The notes under the pieces: model-generated | The model's database searches: none | Seen by the model: the letters and a program-made list of their open reading frames with translations, nothing else | Told to the model about the DNA's origin: nothing | Made by a program: the position numbers and the translations under genes | Shown: piece by piece, positions 33,712 to 42,198 of the stretch | How the letters are laid out: each line of letters begins with the position of its first letter | How positions within the stretch are numbered: the first letter of the stretch is position 1 | Assembly: GCA_910587995.1 (NCBI GenBank) | Contig: CAJUNS010000005.1 | Span: 20,697-84,696 of the forward strand | DNA length: 64,000 nucleotides | Origin: an uncultured Oscillospiraceae bacterium | Lineage (GTDB): Bacteria; Bacillota_A; Clostridia; Oscillospirales; Acutalibacteraceae | Reading direction: 5' to 3'

Positions 33712-35112
33712 TTAACCCAGCCGGATTTTTGCCTTCATATAAGGTCCGCCGTCTGAGACCTTGACCCACTCTTTGTAGCCCTTGCCGCAGAAGCCGCTGC
33801 CGGAGAGCTTCATATCCCGGCCCATCATGCTTACGGACTTTAACAGGTCCGGCACATAGCCGGTCAGAACGATGGGGGAGAAAATTTTCCCGGTGAGCTT
33901 ACCGTCCTTAATCTCCCGGGCCACGTCCACCATGCACTGGATGCCCCAGTTTTTGGGGTCCTCCATGCCGGAGCTGGGCTGCTGAAGCAAAAAGCCGTAC
34001 TGGATGGAAGCGATCATCTCCTCCACGCTGTGGGTGCCGGGCTCAAAGTAGGTGTTGGTCATGCGGGTGTAGGCCTTGCGCTCGTAGCTCTCCCGGCGGC
34101 CGTTGCCCGTGGGCTTCACCCCTAGGCGGGCGGCGCTGAGGGCATCGCACATGCCGGTTTTCAGCACGCCCTTGTCAATGACCACCGTGTCGCCGGTAAG
34201 GACGCCCTCATCGTCAAAAAACATGGTGGCGGCCTCCTCCACGGCGCTGCCATCGTGCATGGTCACCAGCGGGCTGGCCACATATTCGCCCACATAGCTC
34301 CGGCCCAGGGCACGGTCCTTAACGAACATGTCCATCTCCACCCCGTGGCCAAAGGCCTCGTGGACGATCATGCCGGTTACGTCCGGGTCGCAGACGCACT
34401 CGTACTCGCCGGGGGGAATGGGCTGGGAGTCCAGCAGCTCCAGGGTTTGGGCGGCAACCTCCGGCACGGTCGCCTCCACCTGGTCCAGCACCTCGGCCCC
34501 GCCCAGGGCGGAGAAGGGCCGGTAGCTGGATTTCAGCTCCTGGCCCCGGGCTGCCAGCATCACCAGGCCGCAGGTGGTCCAGGTAAGGGTCTGGTCCAGG
34601 TTCCGGTGGGGGGAGAGGAAGATTTTGCGGCAGGAGCGGTAGGCCATGCCGAGGGAGGCGTCCAGCAGGCGCCCGTCCACAGCCAGGGCCTTCTCCCGAA
34701 TGGCCCGAAGCTGGCCGAGAATGGCCTCGTCGCCCAGGTCTCTGGGATCGACCTTGCAGGCCGTGGAACGTTTCAGCTGGGCGGGCTCGTCGGCGGGGAT
34801 GGGCGTGGGAAGAGGCTCGAAGCCGCCCAGCGTAGCCAGACGCTGGGTCAGCACGGCCACAATGCAGGGAATGTCCTCCTGGCAAAATTCATTAAAGGAA
34901 TACTCGGCGCAGCCAGCGCCATCGAAGACCCGGACCACAAAGCCCGTGCCGCCGCCAAAACCCGAGGCGCTGAGGCTGATCCCGGAGCGGGAGACGGACC
35001 AGCGCCGCCAGGAATCCTCCACAGCCAGAACGGAGGCGTAGGAGAAATGGGCGGAAAGAGCGGAAACCAGCTTTTGCAGGGCCGGTTTGACGGTATCGAG
35101 AGATGAAAACAC
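33712..35112 (-). CDS. tldD: TldD family metalloprotease
   Basis: 466 residues. The zinc site HEAFGHGVEMD (HExxxH) lies near residue 248; GEYVASPLVTMHDGS, TGNGRRESYERKAYTRMTNTYFEPG and MMGRDMKLSGSGFCGKGY are typical of TldD. It starts at a GTG with AAGGAGG upstream and is transcribed from a perfect promoter at 35152-35180. It forms an operon with the TldE-like gene, and the pair should assemble into the heterodimeric peptidase. Confidence 0.93.
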   Translation of the reverse strand: MFSSLDTVKPALQKLVSALSAHFSYASVLAVEDSWRRWSVSRSGISLSASGFGGGTGFVVRVFDGAGCAEYSFNEFCQEDIPCIVAVLTQRLATLGGFEPLPTPIPADEPAQLKRSTACKVDPRDLGDEAILGQLRAIREKALAVDGRLLDASLGMAYRSCRKIFLSPHRNLDQTLTWTTCGLVMLAARGQELKSSYRPFSALGGAEVLDQVEATVPEVAAQTLELLDSQPIPPGEYECVCDPDVTGMIVHEAFGHGVEMDMFVKDRALGRSYVGEYVASPLVTMHDGSAVEEAATMFFDDEGVLTGDTVVIDKGVLKTGMCDALSAARLGVKPTGNGRRESYERKAYTRMTNTYFEPGTHSVEEMIASIQYGFLLQQPSSGMEDPKNWGIQCMVDVAREIKDGKLTGKIFSPIVLTGYVPDLLKSVSMMGRDMKLSGSGFCGKGYKEWVKVSDGGPYMKAKIRLG

Positions 35113-35151
35113 GTTGTAACCTCCTTAAGGAGAAGTGATGGGTATAGGGTG

Positions 35152-35180
35152 ATTATAAACCCCGGGACGGGGCATGTCAA
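35152..35180 (-). promoter_or_regulatory. Consensus promoter of the tldD operon
   Basis: On the minus strand TTGACA (35180-35175), 17-base spacer, TATAAT (35157-35152). Confidence 0.85.
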
Positions 35181-35198
35181 GCCGGGAAGGGCAGGGGA

Positions 35199-35281
35199 GT
35201 GTCCCAACCGCAGAGATAATCATTCGTGTTCCCCCCGCCCTACGGGCGGGGGGAACACGAAAAGCTCTCCGAAACGGACAC
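35199..35281 (-). repeat. Palindromic intergenic repeat, copy D
   Basis: 83 bases, GTGTCCCAACCGCAGAGA to CTCTCCGAAACGGACAC, the exact reverse layout of copy A, with a perfect GC hairpin core. Confidence 0.92.
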
Positions 35282-35310
35282 TCCCAGGGCAGGGGCTGCG
35301 CCAGAAGCGC

Positions 35311-35883
35311 TTATTCTGGCAGGTACCAGAAGGAATTAAATTGGTATAAATAAGTCCGCGCGCCCTTGGGCATCTGGGTTAAGGCGTTGAAGGCATTGAA
35401 ATAATCCGCCGCGCCCATACCAGCGGACAGGGCCCCAAAGGCCAGCAGGAAGGGGACGCCAAAGAGCATCCCCAAAAGGTAGGGGACAAAGCCGAAGACC
35501 AGGTTGGGCAGCAGCGACATGAACACAAAGCGGCTTTTGGACATATCCTCCGGACCGGCGACAAAGAGCATGCCTTGGGATAGGTTGGTATAAAAGTACA
35601 CGTCCCCCTTAAAGCAGAGGGCATGGAGCAGCTCGTGGGGAACCAGGGCCGCCAAGGGAGTGGTAAATCCCAAAATCAGCTGGGGCCCGCGCCCGTAAAA
35701 GGGGGTTCGAAAGACAGCGGGGACCAGCAGCAGAGCCACAATGAAAAAGGAAGCCAGGTTTGCGGCAATGGCTAGGCTTTTCGCGCTTTGAAACTCCCGA
35801 AAGGGAACCGCTCCTGGGCGGTGCTCCCCGTGGGGAATGGAGGCTGGGTCCTGGTTGTATTTTCCATGATAGTGCAGTTTCAT
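35311..35883 (-). CDS. DUF3267-type membrane zinc metalloprotease
   Basis: 190 residues with about four membrane spans. The HExxH zinc motif is HELLHA in the middle of the protein (about residue 88), set in a hydrophobic segment (GFTTPLAALVPHELLHAL), and a MSLLPNLVFGFVPYLLG segment follows. This layout matches the DUF3267 group of putative site-2-like proteases; substrates are unknown. The start at 35883 has AAGGAG six bases upstream; a longer open frame runs through repeat copy E and is not real. Confidence 0.8.
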   Translation of the reverse strand: MKLHYHGKYNQDPASIPHGEHRPGAVPFREFQSAKSLAIAANLASFFIVALLLVPAVFRTPFYGRGPQLILGFTTPLAALVPHELLHALCFKGDVYFYTNLSQGMLFVAGPEDMSKSRFVFMSLLPNLVFGFVPYLLGMLFGVPFLLAFGALSAGMGAADYFNAFNALTQMPKGARTYLYQFNSFWYLPE

Positions 35884-35904
35884 GCCATACTCCTTTCTAA
35901 CAAA

Positions 35905-35953
35905 TAAAAAGCCCCGGAAAGCCCCGGACCTTTTCCAAAAAGGCCGGGGCTTT
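35905..35953 (-). terminator. Terminator downstream of the TM2 gene
   Basis: GCCCCGG (35921-35927) pairs with CCGGGGC (35944-35950); on the minus strand TTT and a further GGGGCTTTTTATTTG follow. Confidence 0.7.
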
Positions 35954-35959
35954 GCGCGA

Positions 35960-36039
35960 GTGTCCGTTTCGGAGAGCTTTTCGTGTTCCCCCGCCCTACG
36001 GGCAGGGGAACACAGATGATTATCTCTGTGGTTGGGACA
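35960..36039 (+). repeat. Palindromic intergenic repeat, copy E
   Basis: GTGTCCGTTTCGGAGAG to GGTTGGGACA, same orientation as copy A; one core base differs (GGGCAGGGGAAC). It lies between the TM2 gene stop and its terminator. Confidence 0.92.
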
Positions 36040-36060
36040 ATCCATGGTCTTGACAGAGGG

Positions 36061-36729
36061 TTAGTCCCGCATGATAACGCCGTTCCCATCAAAGCGGGGA
36101 CCGTTGGAGGAAAGGAGCATCACGCCCTCAATAAGGCCCCACACAGCGGCGGCTACGGTGCCCAGGCCGCAGGTGAGAAGCCCGCCGGCCAAACTGAGCA
36201 CCAGCTGAATGGTGCCCCGGCTGTTAAAGCCCATGTAGAAGTTGTGCACCCCGAAAACGCCCAGCATAATGGCCAGAAGGCCCGCCGCCAAGCGGCTCTT
36301 TTGCTGGTAGCCTACCGGCGGGGTGGTGTATTTGGGCTGCTGGGGCTGAACGGGCTGGTAGCTTTGGGCGGTGTAATTGGGGGGCTGGTAGTTGGCCTGG
36401 TAAGACTGGCCGTAGGACTGCTGGTAGCTCTGCTCCTGCTGGGGCGGCTGCTGGTAGGGCGGGTCCTGATGAACCTGGCTGCCGCTGTAGCTGTACTGGC
36501 CCTGGGGAGCGGGCTCCGCCTGGGGCGCGGGAGGCTCCGGGGCCCGGGGCGGGTCCGGGAAGTGGATGGCGGGAGCGGGCGGGTCCGGCTCCAGGGTCAG
36601 CTGGGGCACAGGCCTGCCTTCGGCTTCAGGAGCGGGCTCCTGGGCGGAAGGGGCTCCCTGAGGCTGGGCGGAAGGCTCGGAAGCTTCCGCTGGCTGGGGG
36701 TTCAGGTCTTTATTTTCCAGATCGCTCAT
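36061..36729 (-). CDS. TM2-domain protein with Pro/Gln/Tyr-rich N-terminal region
   Basis: 222 residues. Residues about 1-145 are low-complexity, rich in Pro, Glu, then Gln/Tyr/Ser (QSYQQSYGQSYQANYQPPNY); residues about 150-215 are a TM2 domain of two membrane helices with the connecting LGVFGVHNFYMGFNSRG. The disordered region faces the cytoplasm or outside and could drive self-association. Function unknown. A shorter TM2 gene lies 49 bases upstream and shares the domain. Confidence 0.85.
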   Translation of the reverse strand: MSDLENKDLNPQPAEASEPSAQPQGAPSAQEPAPEAEGRPVPQLTLEPDPPAPAIHFPDPPRAPEPPAPQAEPAPQGQYSYSGSQVHQDPPYQQPPQQEQSYQQSYGQSYQANYQPPNYTAQSYQPVQPQQPKYTTPPVGYQQKSRLAAGLLAIMLGVFGVHNFYMGFNSRGTIQLVLSLAGGLLTCGLGTVAAAVWGLIEGVMLLSSNGPRFDGNGVIMRD

Positions 36730-36778
36730 AGAGAAAAATCATTCCTTTCAAAAAGTGTGGGGGCAAAGGGCGGGCCGG

Positions 36779-37114
36779 TCAGTCTTTTAGGAAAACGCCG
36801 TTAGCGTCGGTGTTAATGCGGCCATCCAGAAGCTTAACGCCTTCCAGGATGCCCCAAATCATAATGAAGATGGCCCCAAAGCCGCAGGTGAGCAGGGAGA
36901 TGAGCAGCTGCATCAGGCCCCGGGAGGTGTTGCCCAGGTAAAAGCTGTGGACGCCGTAGGTGCCCAGCAGAATGGCCAAAACCCCGGCCGCCATGCGGCT
37001 GCGCTGGGTGTAGCCCGGCGGGGGATCGATGCCCGCCTGGGGCTGGTACTGGGGAGGATTGTACATGGGCTGCTGGCCCTGAGGCTGGTAGCCGTTGTTA
37101 TTGTAATCTGCCAT
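36779..37114 (-). CDS. TM2-domain protein
   Basis: 111 residues: a short Gln/Pro/Asn-rich amino terminus (NNNGYQPQGQQPMYNPPQYQ) and a TM2 domain (MAAGVLAILLGTYGVHSFYLGNTSRG...LEGVKLLDGRI). Paralogue of the gene just downstream (36061-36729), which ends the same way (WGLIEGVMLL). First gene of that pair. Confidence 0.85.
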   Translation of the reverse strand: MADYNNNGYQPQGQQPMYNPPQYQPQAGIDPPPGYTQRSRMAAGVLAILLGTYGVHSFYLGNTSRGLMQLLISLLTCGFGAIFIMIWGILEGVKLLDGRINTDANGVFLKD

Positions 37115-37456
37115 GAGAGAACCACGTTCCTTTCTTCACGCGTCATTAAGTGTAAGGCGGTCCGGTATCTTGACCTTGCCCCTATCTTACCATGAACCCA
37201 GCGGCCGCGCAAGAGGGGCGAAGGAAAAGTAAGGGATTCTTAATTACTTGAAAGGGATTTGAAGGGCTTTGGGCGGGTTTTTCGAAAAAATTTTAAAAAA
37301 ATCCGGTTTTTTCTTAAAAAATTGCCTTTTAGAGGGCAAATTTTTCCGTTTTTTAAGGGGTATATGAAAGGAGGTTTTCCCGGGAACACGGACGGGATGG
37401 CGGCAAGTAAGGACGGAACCGAGGAAACAAAAGCCTGGGAAAGGAGAGGAACGGAC
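37115..37456. other. 342-base region with AT-rich leader before the phage-like operon
   Basis: No gene. From about 37227 to 37365 base composition changes sharply to A/T runs, unlike everything around. It contains a hairpin (AAAATTGCC 37317-37326 with GGGCAAATTTT 37334-37345 area) followed by T-rich sequence, which could act as a terminator or attenuator, and an AAAGGAGG at 37367-37374 not placed before the chosen start. I found no convincing promoter on the plus strand. Confidence 0.5.
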
Positions 37457-38584
37457 TTGTTCGAGTTTCGAAAAAAAGCGGAGAAGGGCGCCGGGCCGGC
37501 GGTAAGCGTGCAGACCCGCCCAGCGGGGCCACGGGCCGCCCTGCCCCTGGGCGCGGGAGAACGGGAGCTGTACCGGGCCCTGCGGCGGGCGGTGCCGGTG
37601 ATTGACGCGGCCATTTACAAGCTGCGGCGGCTGATTGGGGAGTTTCGGGTGGAATGCCCGGACCCCCAGGCCCAGAAGGAGCTGGAGGAATTTTTGGCCG
37701 GCGTGCAGGTAAACGCCGCCGGGGCCGGAGTGCACGAGTTTTTGGGCATTTATTTGGAGGAGCTGATTACCTATGGCAGCGCCGTGGGGGAAATGGTGCT
37801 CTCCGGGGGGCAGGTGGCGGCCCTGTACAACGCGGGGCTGCAAAATCTGGAGCTGGAGGAAGACGGGGCCTTGGGGGTAAAGGTTTCGGTGCTGGACCGG
37901 GAGGGGCGGCGGGCCTGCCCCTATCCGGAGCTGCTGCTGGTTTCGGCGCTGAACCCGGAGGCCGGGTCCCCCTGGGGGGTCTCGCTGCTGCGGGGGCTGC
38001 CGGGGGTGAGCGACGTATTGCTGAAAATCTACCGCACCTTGGGGGTCAACTGGGAGCGCATGGGCAATGTGCGCTTCGCGGTGACCTGCCGCGCGGACGG
38101 CTCGGGGGGCGCGGAGGAACGGGCCCGCCAGATGGCGGAAGAGTGGAAGGCGGCCATGGGCAGCCGGGAGCCCCGGGACTTTATTGCCGTGGGGGACGTG
38201 GCCATTCAGGCCATTGGCGCGAACGGGCAGGTGATGGAGAGCGAGGCCCCGGTGCGGCAGATGCTGGAGCAGATTGTGGCAAAGCTGGGCCTGCCGCCCT
38301 TTCTGCTGGGGCTGTCCTGGTCCTCCACCGAGCGGATGTCCAGCCAGCAGGCGGATGTGCTGACCAGCGAGCTGGAGGCCTACCGCCGGGTACTGGCGCC
38401 GGTGGCCCGGAAGATTTGCCGGACCTGGCTGGCGCTGGCGGGGTATCCCGCCCAGTGCCGGGTGGTGTGGGACGAGATCACCATGCAGGACGAGGTGGAC
38501 CACGCCAACGCCCGGTACCTGACCGCCCGGGCCCGGAAGCTGGAGCGGGAGCTGGAAGAGGACAGCGCCCGGACCGCGGGGTGA
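37457..38584 (+). CDS. Phage-type portal protein
   Basis: 375 residues from a TTG preceded by AAAGGAGAGG, giving the start MFEFRKKAEK. Features expected of a portal subunit: a helical middle (SDVLLKIYRTLGVNWERMGNVRF), the FIAVGDVAIQAIGANGQVMESEAPVRQMLEQIVAKLGLPPFLLG block and a late SSTERMSSQQADVLTSELEAYRRVLAPV helix region. Portals form the twelve-fold ring at one capsid corner through which DNA normally passes; here no terminase accompanies it. Position matches XkdE of the PBSX element. Shorter than many portals. Two upstream ATGs (37364, 37397) lack a well-placed ribosome site. Confidence 0.8.
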   Translation: MFEFRKKAEKGAGPAVSVQTRPAGPRAALPLGAGERELYRALRRAVPVIDAAIYKLRRLIGEFRVECPDPQAQKELEEFLAGVQVNAAGAGVHEFLGIYLEELITYGSAVGEMVLSGGQVAALYNAGLQNLELEEDGALGVKVSVLDREGRRACPYPELLLVSALNPEAGSPWGVSLLRGLPGVSDVLLKIYRTLGVNWERMGNVRFAVTCRADGSGGAEERARQMAEEWKAAMGSREPRDFIAVGDVAIQAIGANGQVMESEAPVRQMLEQIVAKLGLPPFLLGLSWSSTERMSSQQADVLTSELEAYRRVLAPVARKICRTWLALAGYPAQCRVVWDEITMQDEVDHANARYLTARARKLERELEEDSARTAG

Positions 38585-38769
38585 GCAAAGGCCGCTGCTT
38601 CCGCCCCAGGCGGAAGGCGGGGCAAAAAGCCCCGCGCCCCAGCGAAGCTGGGGCCAGCGGCCGTGCTGGCTGCGGGAGCCCGGAGAAGCCATGGCGGCGG
38701 CAAACACCCCAAAGCCAGCCCATGCCTCTTTTGAGCCGCGTCAACCATATTACAGAAAGGAGAACTTGC

Positions 38770-39717
38770 ATGAACCAAAAAGAGGGACAGATCCAAAAGG
38801 CCCCGGCGGGGCTGGGGCCCGAAGAGATGGCGGAAATCAACCAATACACCCGCAGGGTCTACCAGCCCGAGGAGGTCTACGCCTTCTCCCTGGTGCTCTG
38901 CGACAACCAGGTGGACCGGGACAACGAGCGCTTTGCGGTGGAGAGCCTGGAAACCCTGCGGAAACTGTTTTTGGGCAAAACCTGCATTTTTGACCACGAG
39001 CGCAAAAGTGCCAACCAGACAGCCCGCATCTACCGCACCGGCCTGGAGCGCTGCCCTGGCCAGACCACCCAGGCTGGCGAAGAGCTGGTGCGGCTGACCG
39101 CCCGGGCCTACCTGCCCCGGACCAGCGGCAGCCAGGAGGTAATTGAACTCATTGAGAGCGGCATCCTCAAGGAGGTGAGCGTCAGCTGCAGCGTAAAGCG
39201 GAAGGTTTGCAGCCTGTGCGGCAAGGAGCATTGCCAGCACAAAATGGGGGAATCTTACGGCGGCAAGCCCGCCCACTGGGTGCTGCTGGAGCCCACGGAC
39301 GCGTACGAGTGCTCCTTTGTGGCGGTGCCCGCCCAGCGGGGCGCGGGGGTGGTGAAGCGTTTTAGCGGCGCGGAGCTGGAGAAGCTGCTGGAAGAACCGC
39401 CCCAAGAGGACCTGCTGCTGACCAAAAGCCAAGCCCGGGAGATTGGAAAGCGCTTTTGGGAGCTGAACGAGCAGGCCCGCTGGGGCCGCGCCTACCGGCA
39501 GGAGCTGGAAGCCGGAGCGCTGCGCTACAGCGCCATCGTCCAGCCGGCCATGCCCCGGGCGGTCATGGAATCCGCCGTAAAGGGCTTGGACCTGGACCAG
39601 CTGCGGGACATGGAGAAAACCTACCGCCAAATGGCGGAAAAAGCTCTGCCTCTGTCCCCCCAGCTGGCCCCCCAGCGGGACGGGGGAACCACTGTGAACG
39701 GTTCGTTTATTATATAA
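38770..39717 (+). CDS. Prohead protease-like protein (XkdF position)
   Basis: 315 residues. The front (about 35-190) looks like a phage prohead serine protease: DRDNERFAVESLETLRKLFLGKTCIFDHE with a candidate catalytic His, and EVSVSCSVKR with a candidate Ser, then GKPAHWVLLEPTDAYECSFVAVPAQRGA. A small Cys/His knot (CSLCGKEHCQH) is inserted. The helical carboxy-terminal half (about 200-315) could act as an internal scaffold. ATG at 38770 has GAAAGGAG; the open frame upstream is only a shadow of the portal gene. Confidence 0.78.
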   Translation: MNQKEGQIQKAPAGLGPEEMAEINQYTRRVYQPEEVYAFSLVLCDNQVDRDNERFAVESLETLRKLFLGKTCIFDHERKSANQTARIYRTGLERCPGQTTQAGEELVRLTARAYLPRTSGSQEVIELIESGILKEVSVSCSVKRKVCSLCGKEHCQHKMGESYGGKPAHWVLLEPTDAYECSFVAVPAQRGAGVVKRFSGAELEKLLEEPPQEDLLLTKSQAREIGKRFWELNEQARWGRAYRQELEAGALRYSAIVQPAMPRAVMESAVKGLDLDQLRDMEKTYRQMAEKALPLSPQLAPQRDGGTTVNGSFII

Positions 39718-39742
39718 AAATTCAAAAAAAGGAGTAAGGGCT

Positions 39743-40768
39743 ATGGCATACTTTGAGAATATTTCTTTGGAGAAGGGCATGTATCATGTGCCGGGCAAAA
39801 GCTTCACCCAGGTGCTGGAAGAGCTGGACCACAGCGAAAATTACCGGGGCACCCCTTTAGAGGGCCTGGACGCCTACCAGCGCCAGCTCAAGCGTTTTGA
39901 CATTAAGGTGGGCGGACCGGAATCCGGCAGCGTGGAGAGCTTTTTCCAGTGCGGCTCCAGCGCGGCGCTGTTCCCGGAATATGTGGCCAGGGCTGTAAAG
40001 CTGGGCATGGAGGAGGCCAACAAGGTGGAGGACCTGGTGGCCACGGTGACCAAAATCGACGCCCTGGACTACCGCCCCATTTCGGCCAGCGCCAGCGGGG
40101 AGGACGGTTCTGCCAACGCGGGCCTGGAGCCGGTGGAGGAGGGGGCCGAACTTCCCAGCACGGTCCTGCGCACCAACAAGAGCCTGGTGAACCTGAAAAA
40201 GCGGGGCCGCATGCTGGTCAGCTCTTATGAGGCCCTGCGCTTCCAGAAGCTGGACCTGCTCACCGTCACCCTGCGCCAGATTGGCGCGTACATTGCCGGG
40301 GTCCAGATTAAGGACGCGGTGGACGTGCTCCTGAACGGGGATGGCAGCAAGCCCGGCGTCACCTTTATAGAGGGGGGCAACCCCGATTACGCCGGCTTCA
40401 CCGCCCTGTGGGCCAAGCTGGCTCCCTACCAGCTGAACACCGTGGCGGCGGGCACCGCCGCCATCCAAAAGCTGCTGAACATCCCCGAGTTTAAGGACGC
40501 CCAGGCGGGCATGAACTTCCAGGGCACGGGGCGGTTGTGCACGCCCCTGGGGGCCAAGCTCATCCATGTGCCGGGCATGGCGGAGGATAAAATTCTGGTG
40601 CTGGACAAAAACTGCGCCTTGGAGATGATCCAATCCGGCGAGGTGCGCACAGACGTGGACCGGCTCATTGACCGGCAGCTGGAGCGGGCGGCCATCAGCG
40701 TCATCTGCGGTTTCGCCCGCATTTTTGAGGACGCCGCCGTTGGGCTGGACTGCTCCGCCGGGGCATAA
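39743..40768 (+). CDS. Phage-type major capsid protein
   Basis: 341 residues in the position of PBSX XkdG, right after the protease. The amino-terminal arm is followed by VESFFQCGSSAALFPEYVARAVKLGME, VEEGAELPSTVLRTNKSLVNLKKRGRMLVSSYEALRFQKLD and LTVTLRQIGAYIAGVQIKDAVDVLLNGDG, a pattern seen in HK97-fold capsid subunits of PBSX-like phages; the end (DRLIDRQLERAAISVICGFARIF) is the usual last helix and strand. Strong GGAG site upstream. Would form the icosahedral shell. Confidence 0.78.
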   Translation: MAYFENISLEKGMYHVPGKSFTQVLEELDHSENYRGTPLEGLDAYQRQLKRFDIKVGGPESGSVESFFQCGSSAALFPEYVARAVKLGMEEANKVEDLVATVTKIDALDYRPISASASGEDGSANAGLEPVEEGAELPSTVLRTNKSLVNLKKRGRMLVSSYEALRFQKLDLLTVTLRQIGAYIAGVQIKDAVDVLLNGDGSKPGVTFIEGGNPDYAGFTALWAKLAPYQLNTVAAGTAAIQKLLNIPEFKDAQAGMNFQGTGRLCTPLGAKLIHVPGMAEDKILVLDKNCALEMIQSGEVRTDVDRLIDRQLERAAISVICGFARIFEDAAVGLDCSAGA

Positions 40769-40829
40769 AGCCCCCCGGACCGGCTCAGGGCCGCGGTTTG
40801 CTGTCAGGCGCGGCAGAAAGGAGGAAGCT

Positions 40830-41201
40830 GTGGAGATCAACCAGGAAAATGTGGTGAAAAAATTTCAGCTGTACAGCGGGGAGGATTTGAATGGCACGGA
40901 GCCCCAGCGGGACGGCCTGTGCCGGGCCCTCTGCCAGGAATGCGCGGAGTGGGTCCAGGAGCAGGCCAGGCCGGAGGCGCCCCCAAGCGCCGCCTCCGGG
41001 GCGGAGAGCCTGGCGGCGGCCGAGGCCTTTTACCAGCTGGCCCTGCTGGACCAGTCCGCCGGACCGGAGGCGGTGAGCGCCCCGGAGCTGAAGGTGCGGC
41101 TGGGGGACCGGGCCCGCTACGCGGCCAATCTGCGGGCGGAAAAGCGCAAGGCCTGCGGGCGGATTTTGGCCCGGGAGGATTTTTATTTTGGCCAGGCCTA
41201 G
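40830..41201 (+). CDS. Small phage head-tail connector-like protein
   Basis: 123 residues from a GTG with AAAGGAGG upstream. Helical, acidic, no hydrophobic segment; VQEQARPEAPPSAASGAESLAAAEAFYQLALLDQS is followed by a basic end (RYAANLRAEKRKACGRILARED). Its place directly after the capsid is that of the adaptor proteins that join the portal to the neck (XkdH-like). Assignment is by position and size, not by a clear motif. Confidence 0.6.
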   Translation: MEINQENVVKKFQLYSGEDLNGTEPQRDGLCRALCQECAEWVQEQARPEAPPSAASGAESLAAAEAFYQLALLDQSAGPEAVSAPELKVRLGDRARYAANLRAEKRKACGRILAREDFYFGQA

Positions 41202-41216
41202 AGAAGGGAGGACGCG

Positions 41217-41540
41217 GTGAAAAAGATTGCGAAAGAGCTGTACCGCCAGCTGGAGCAAGCGGTGCTGACCCGGGCGGACGGGACTCAAATCCCCTGCCGG
41301 GGCCTGGTTGCCCGCCAAAAGGCTCCGGACCATGCCGGGGCCCTGCCCCATGAGGCCGGATGCCTGTGCCAGCCCCTCTACGTGTTTACCGGCGGCTTGG
41401 AAGAGGCCTCTCCCGGGGACCGGCTGGAACAGGGCGGCGCGGCCTACACGGTGCTGAACGTAGAGCCCTTGGCTCTGGGCTCTCTGAGTCTGGGCCTGCG
41501 GCTGGTCATGGAAAGGAGGCTGGACGATGCGGGCTCGTGA
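41217..41540 (+). CDS. Small phage neck/tail-completion-like protein
   Basis: 107 residues from a GTG with GAAGGGAGG upstream. Beta-rich composition (ALPHEAGCLCQPLYVFTGGLEEASPGDRLEQGGAAYTVLNVEPL) of the kind seen in neck stopper or minor capsid proteins of Firmicute phages. Its last 14 bases overlap the next gene. Function by position only. Confidence 0.55.
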   Translation: MKKIAKELYRQLEQAVLTRADGTQIPCRGLVARQKAPDHAGALPHEAGCLCQPLYVFTGGLEEASPGDRLEQGGAAYTVLNVEPLALGSLSLGLRLVMERRLDDAGS

Positions 41541-42198
41541 GGCCTTGGAGGCGCTGCTGGCGGATTTTCAAGAGGCCGCGCCCCAGGCGGACGTGCGGGA
41601 ATCCTATGCCCAAGAGCCCGCCTCTCGCCGGATTTCCCGGCCCCTGGTGGCGGGGCGGATTGTAACCGAGCGCCGGGCCGGAGAGGTCTGGGAAGCTAAA
41701 CTGGGCTTTACTCTGTACCTACCCCAGGGCCAGACGGGGGAAACGGCCTCTTCCCTGCTGGACCGCTTTGGGGAGCGGGTTTTGGCCCGGTACCCCCTGG
41801 CCGCTGTGGAACGGGGTCCGGCCTCCCCGGAAAAGGCCCTGGGCGGGCTTTCGGCCAGCCTGTCCGTGAGCCTCAAGGACGGGGAGGGCAAGGGGGGCAA
41901 GGGCTTTACCGTGCTGCTCAACGGCCGGGCCTATTCCGCCTCCGGCTGGAAGCTCAGCGCCGGAGAAACCGGCAGGCCCCTGGTGGCTGCCGGCGAAGAC
42001 GAGCCCTTCGCCTACAGCGGCGGCCGGACGTATACCGTGGAGCTGCAAGGCCTGAGCGCCGGAGCCCAAGCCCTGGGAGACGGATTTTCCGCCCAGCTGG
42101 CGGGCAGGCCGGAAGTCTACCGGAACTGCCGGTGGAAGAGCCTCTCTGGAAACGGAGGGGGCGTGTTTCAATCGGAAACCAAAACGGAGGAGGAATGA
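41527..42198 (+). CDS. Phage tail-terminator-like protein with an extra C-terminal beta domain
   Basis: 223 residues. Residues about 1-118 (LEALLADFQEAAP...KLGFTLYLPQGQTGETASSLLDRF...LSASLSVSL) look like a tail-terminator or neck ring protein; after a Gly-rich joint (KDGEGKGGKG) a second beta-rich domain follows (FTVLLNGRAYSASGWKLSAG...RTYTVELQGLSAGAQ...YRNCRWKSLSG). This second half may replace a separate tube protein, since none is present. Ends in a charged tail and overlaps the next start as ATGA. Confidence 0.55.
   Translation: MRAREALEALLADFQEAAPQADVRESYAQEPASRRISRPLVAGRIVTERRAGEVWEAKLGFTLYLPQGQTGETASSLLDRFGERVLARYPLAAVERGPASPEKALGGLSASLSVSLKDGEGKGGKGFTVLLNGRAYSASGWKLSAGETGRPLVAAGEDEPFAYSGGRTYTVELQGLSAGAQALGDGFSAQLAGRPEVYRNCRWKSLSGNGGGVFQSETKTEEE

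Noticed and set aside
32415..35112. TldD/TldE as part of a peptide-antibiotic cluster
   Set aside because: No precursor peptide, modifying enzyme or exporter gene lies nearby; the general protein-quality role is more likely.
35884..36045. Longer amino terminus for the DUF3267-type protease
   Set aside because: The extension is translated repeat E and terminator sequence.
37654..38769. Upstream extension of the protease frame through the portal gene
   Set aside because: Gly/Arg-rich out-of-frame shadow of the portal; the ATG at 38770 has its own ribosome site.
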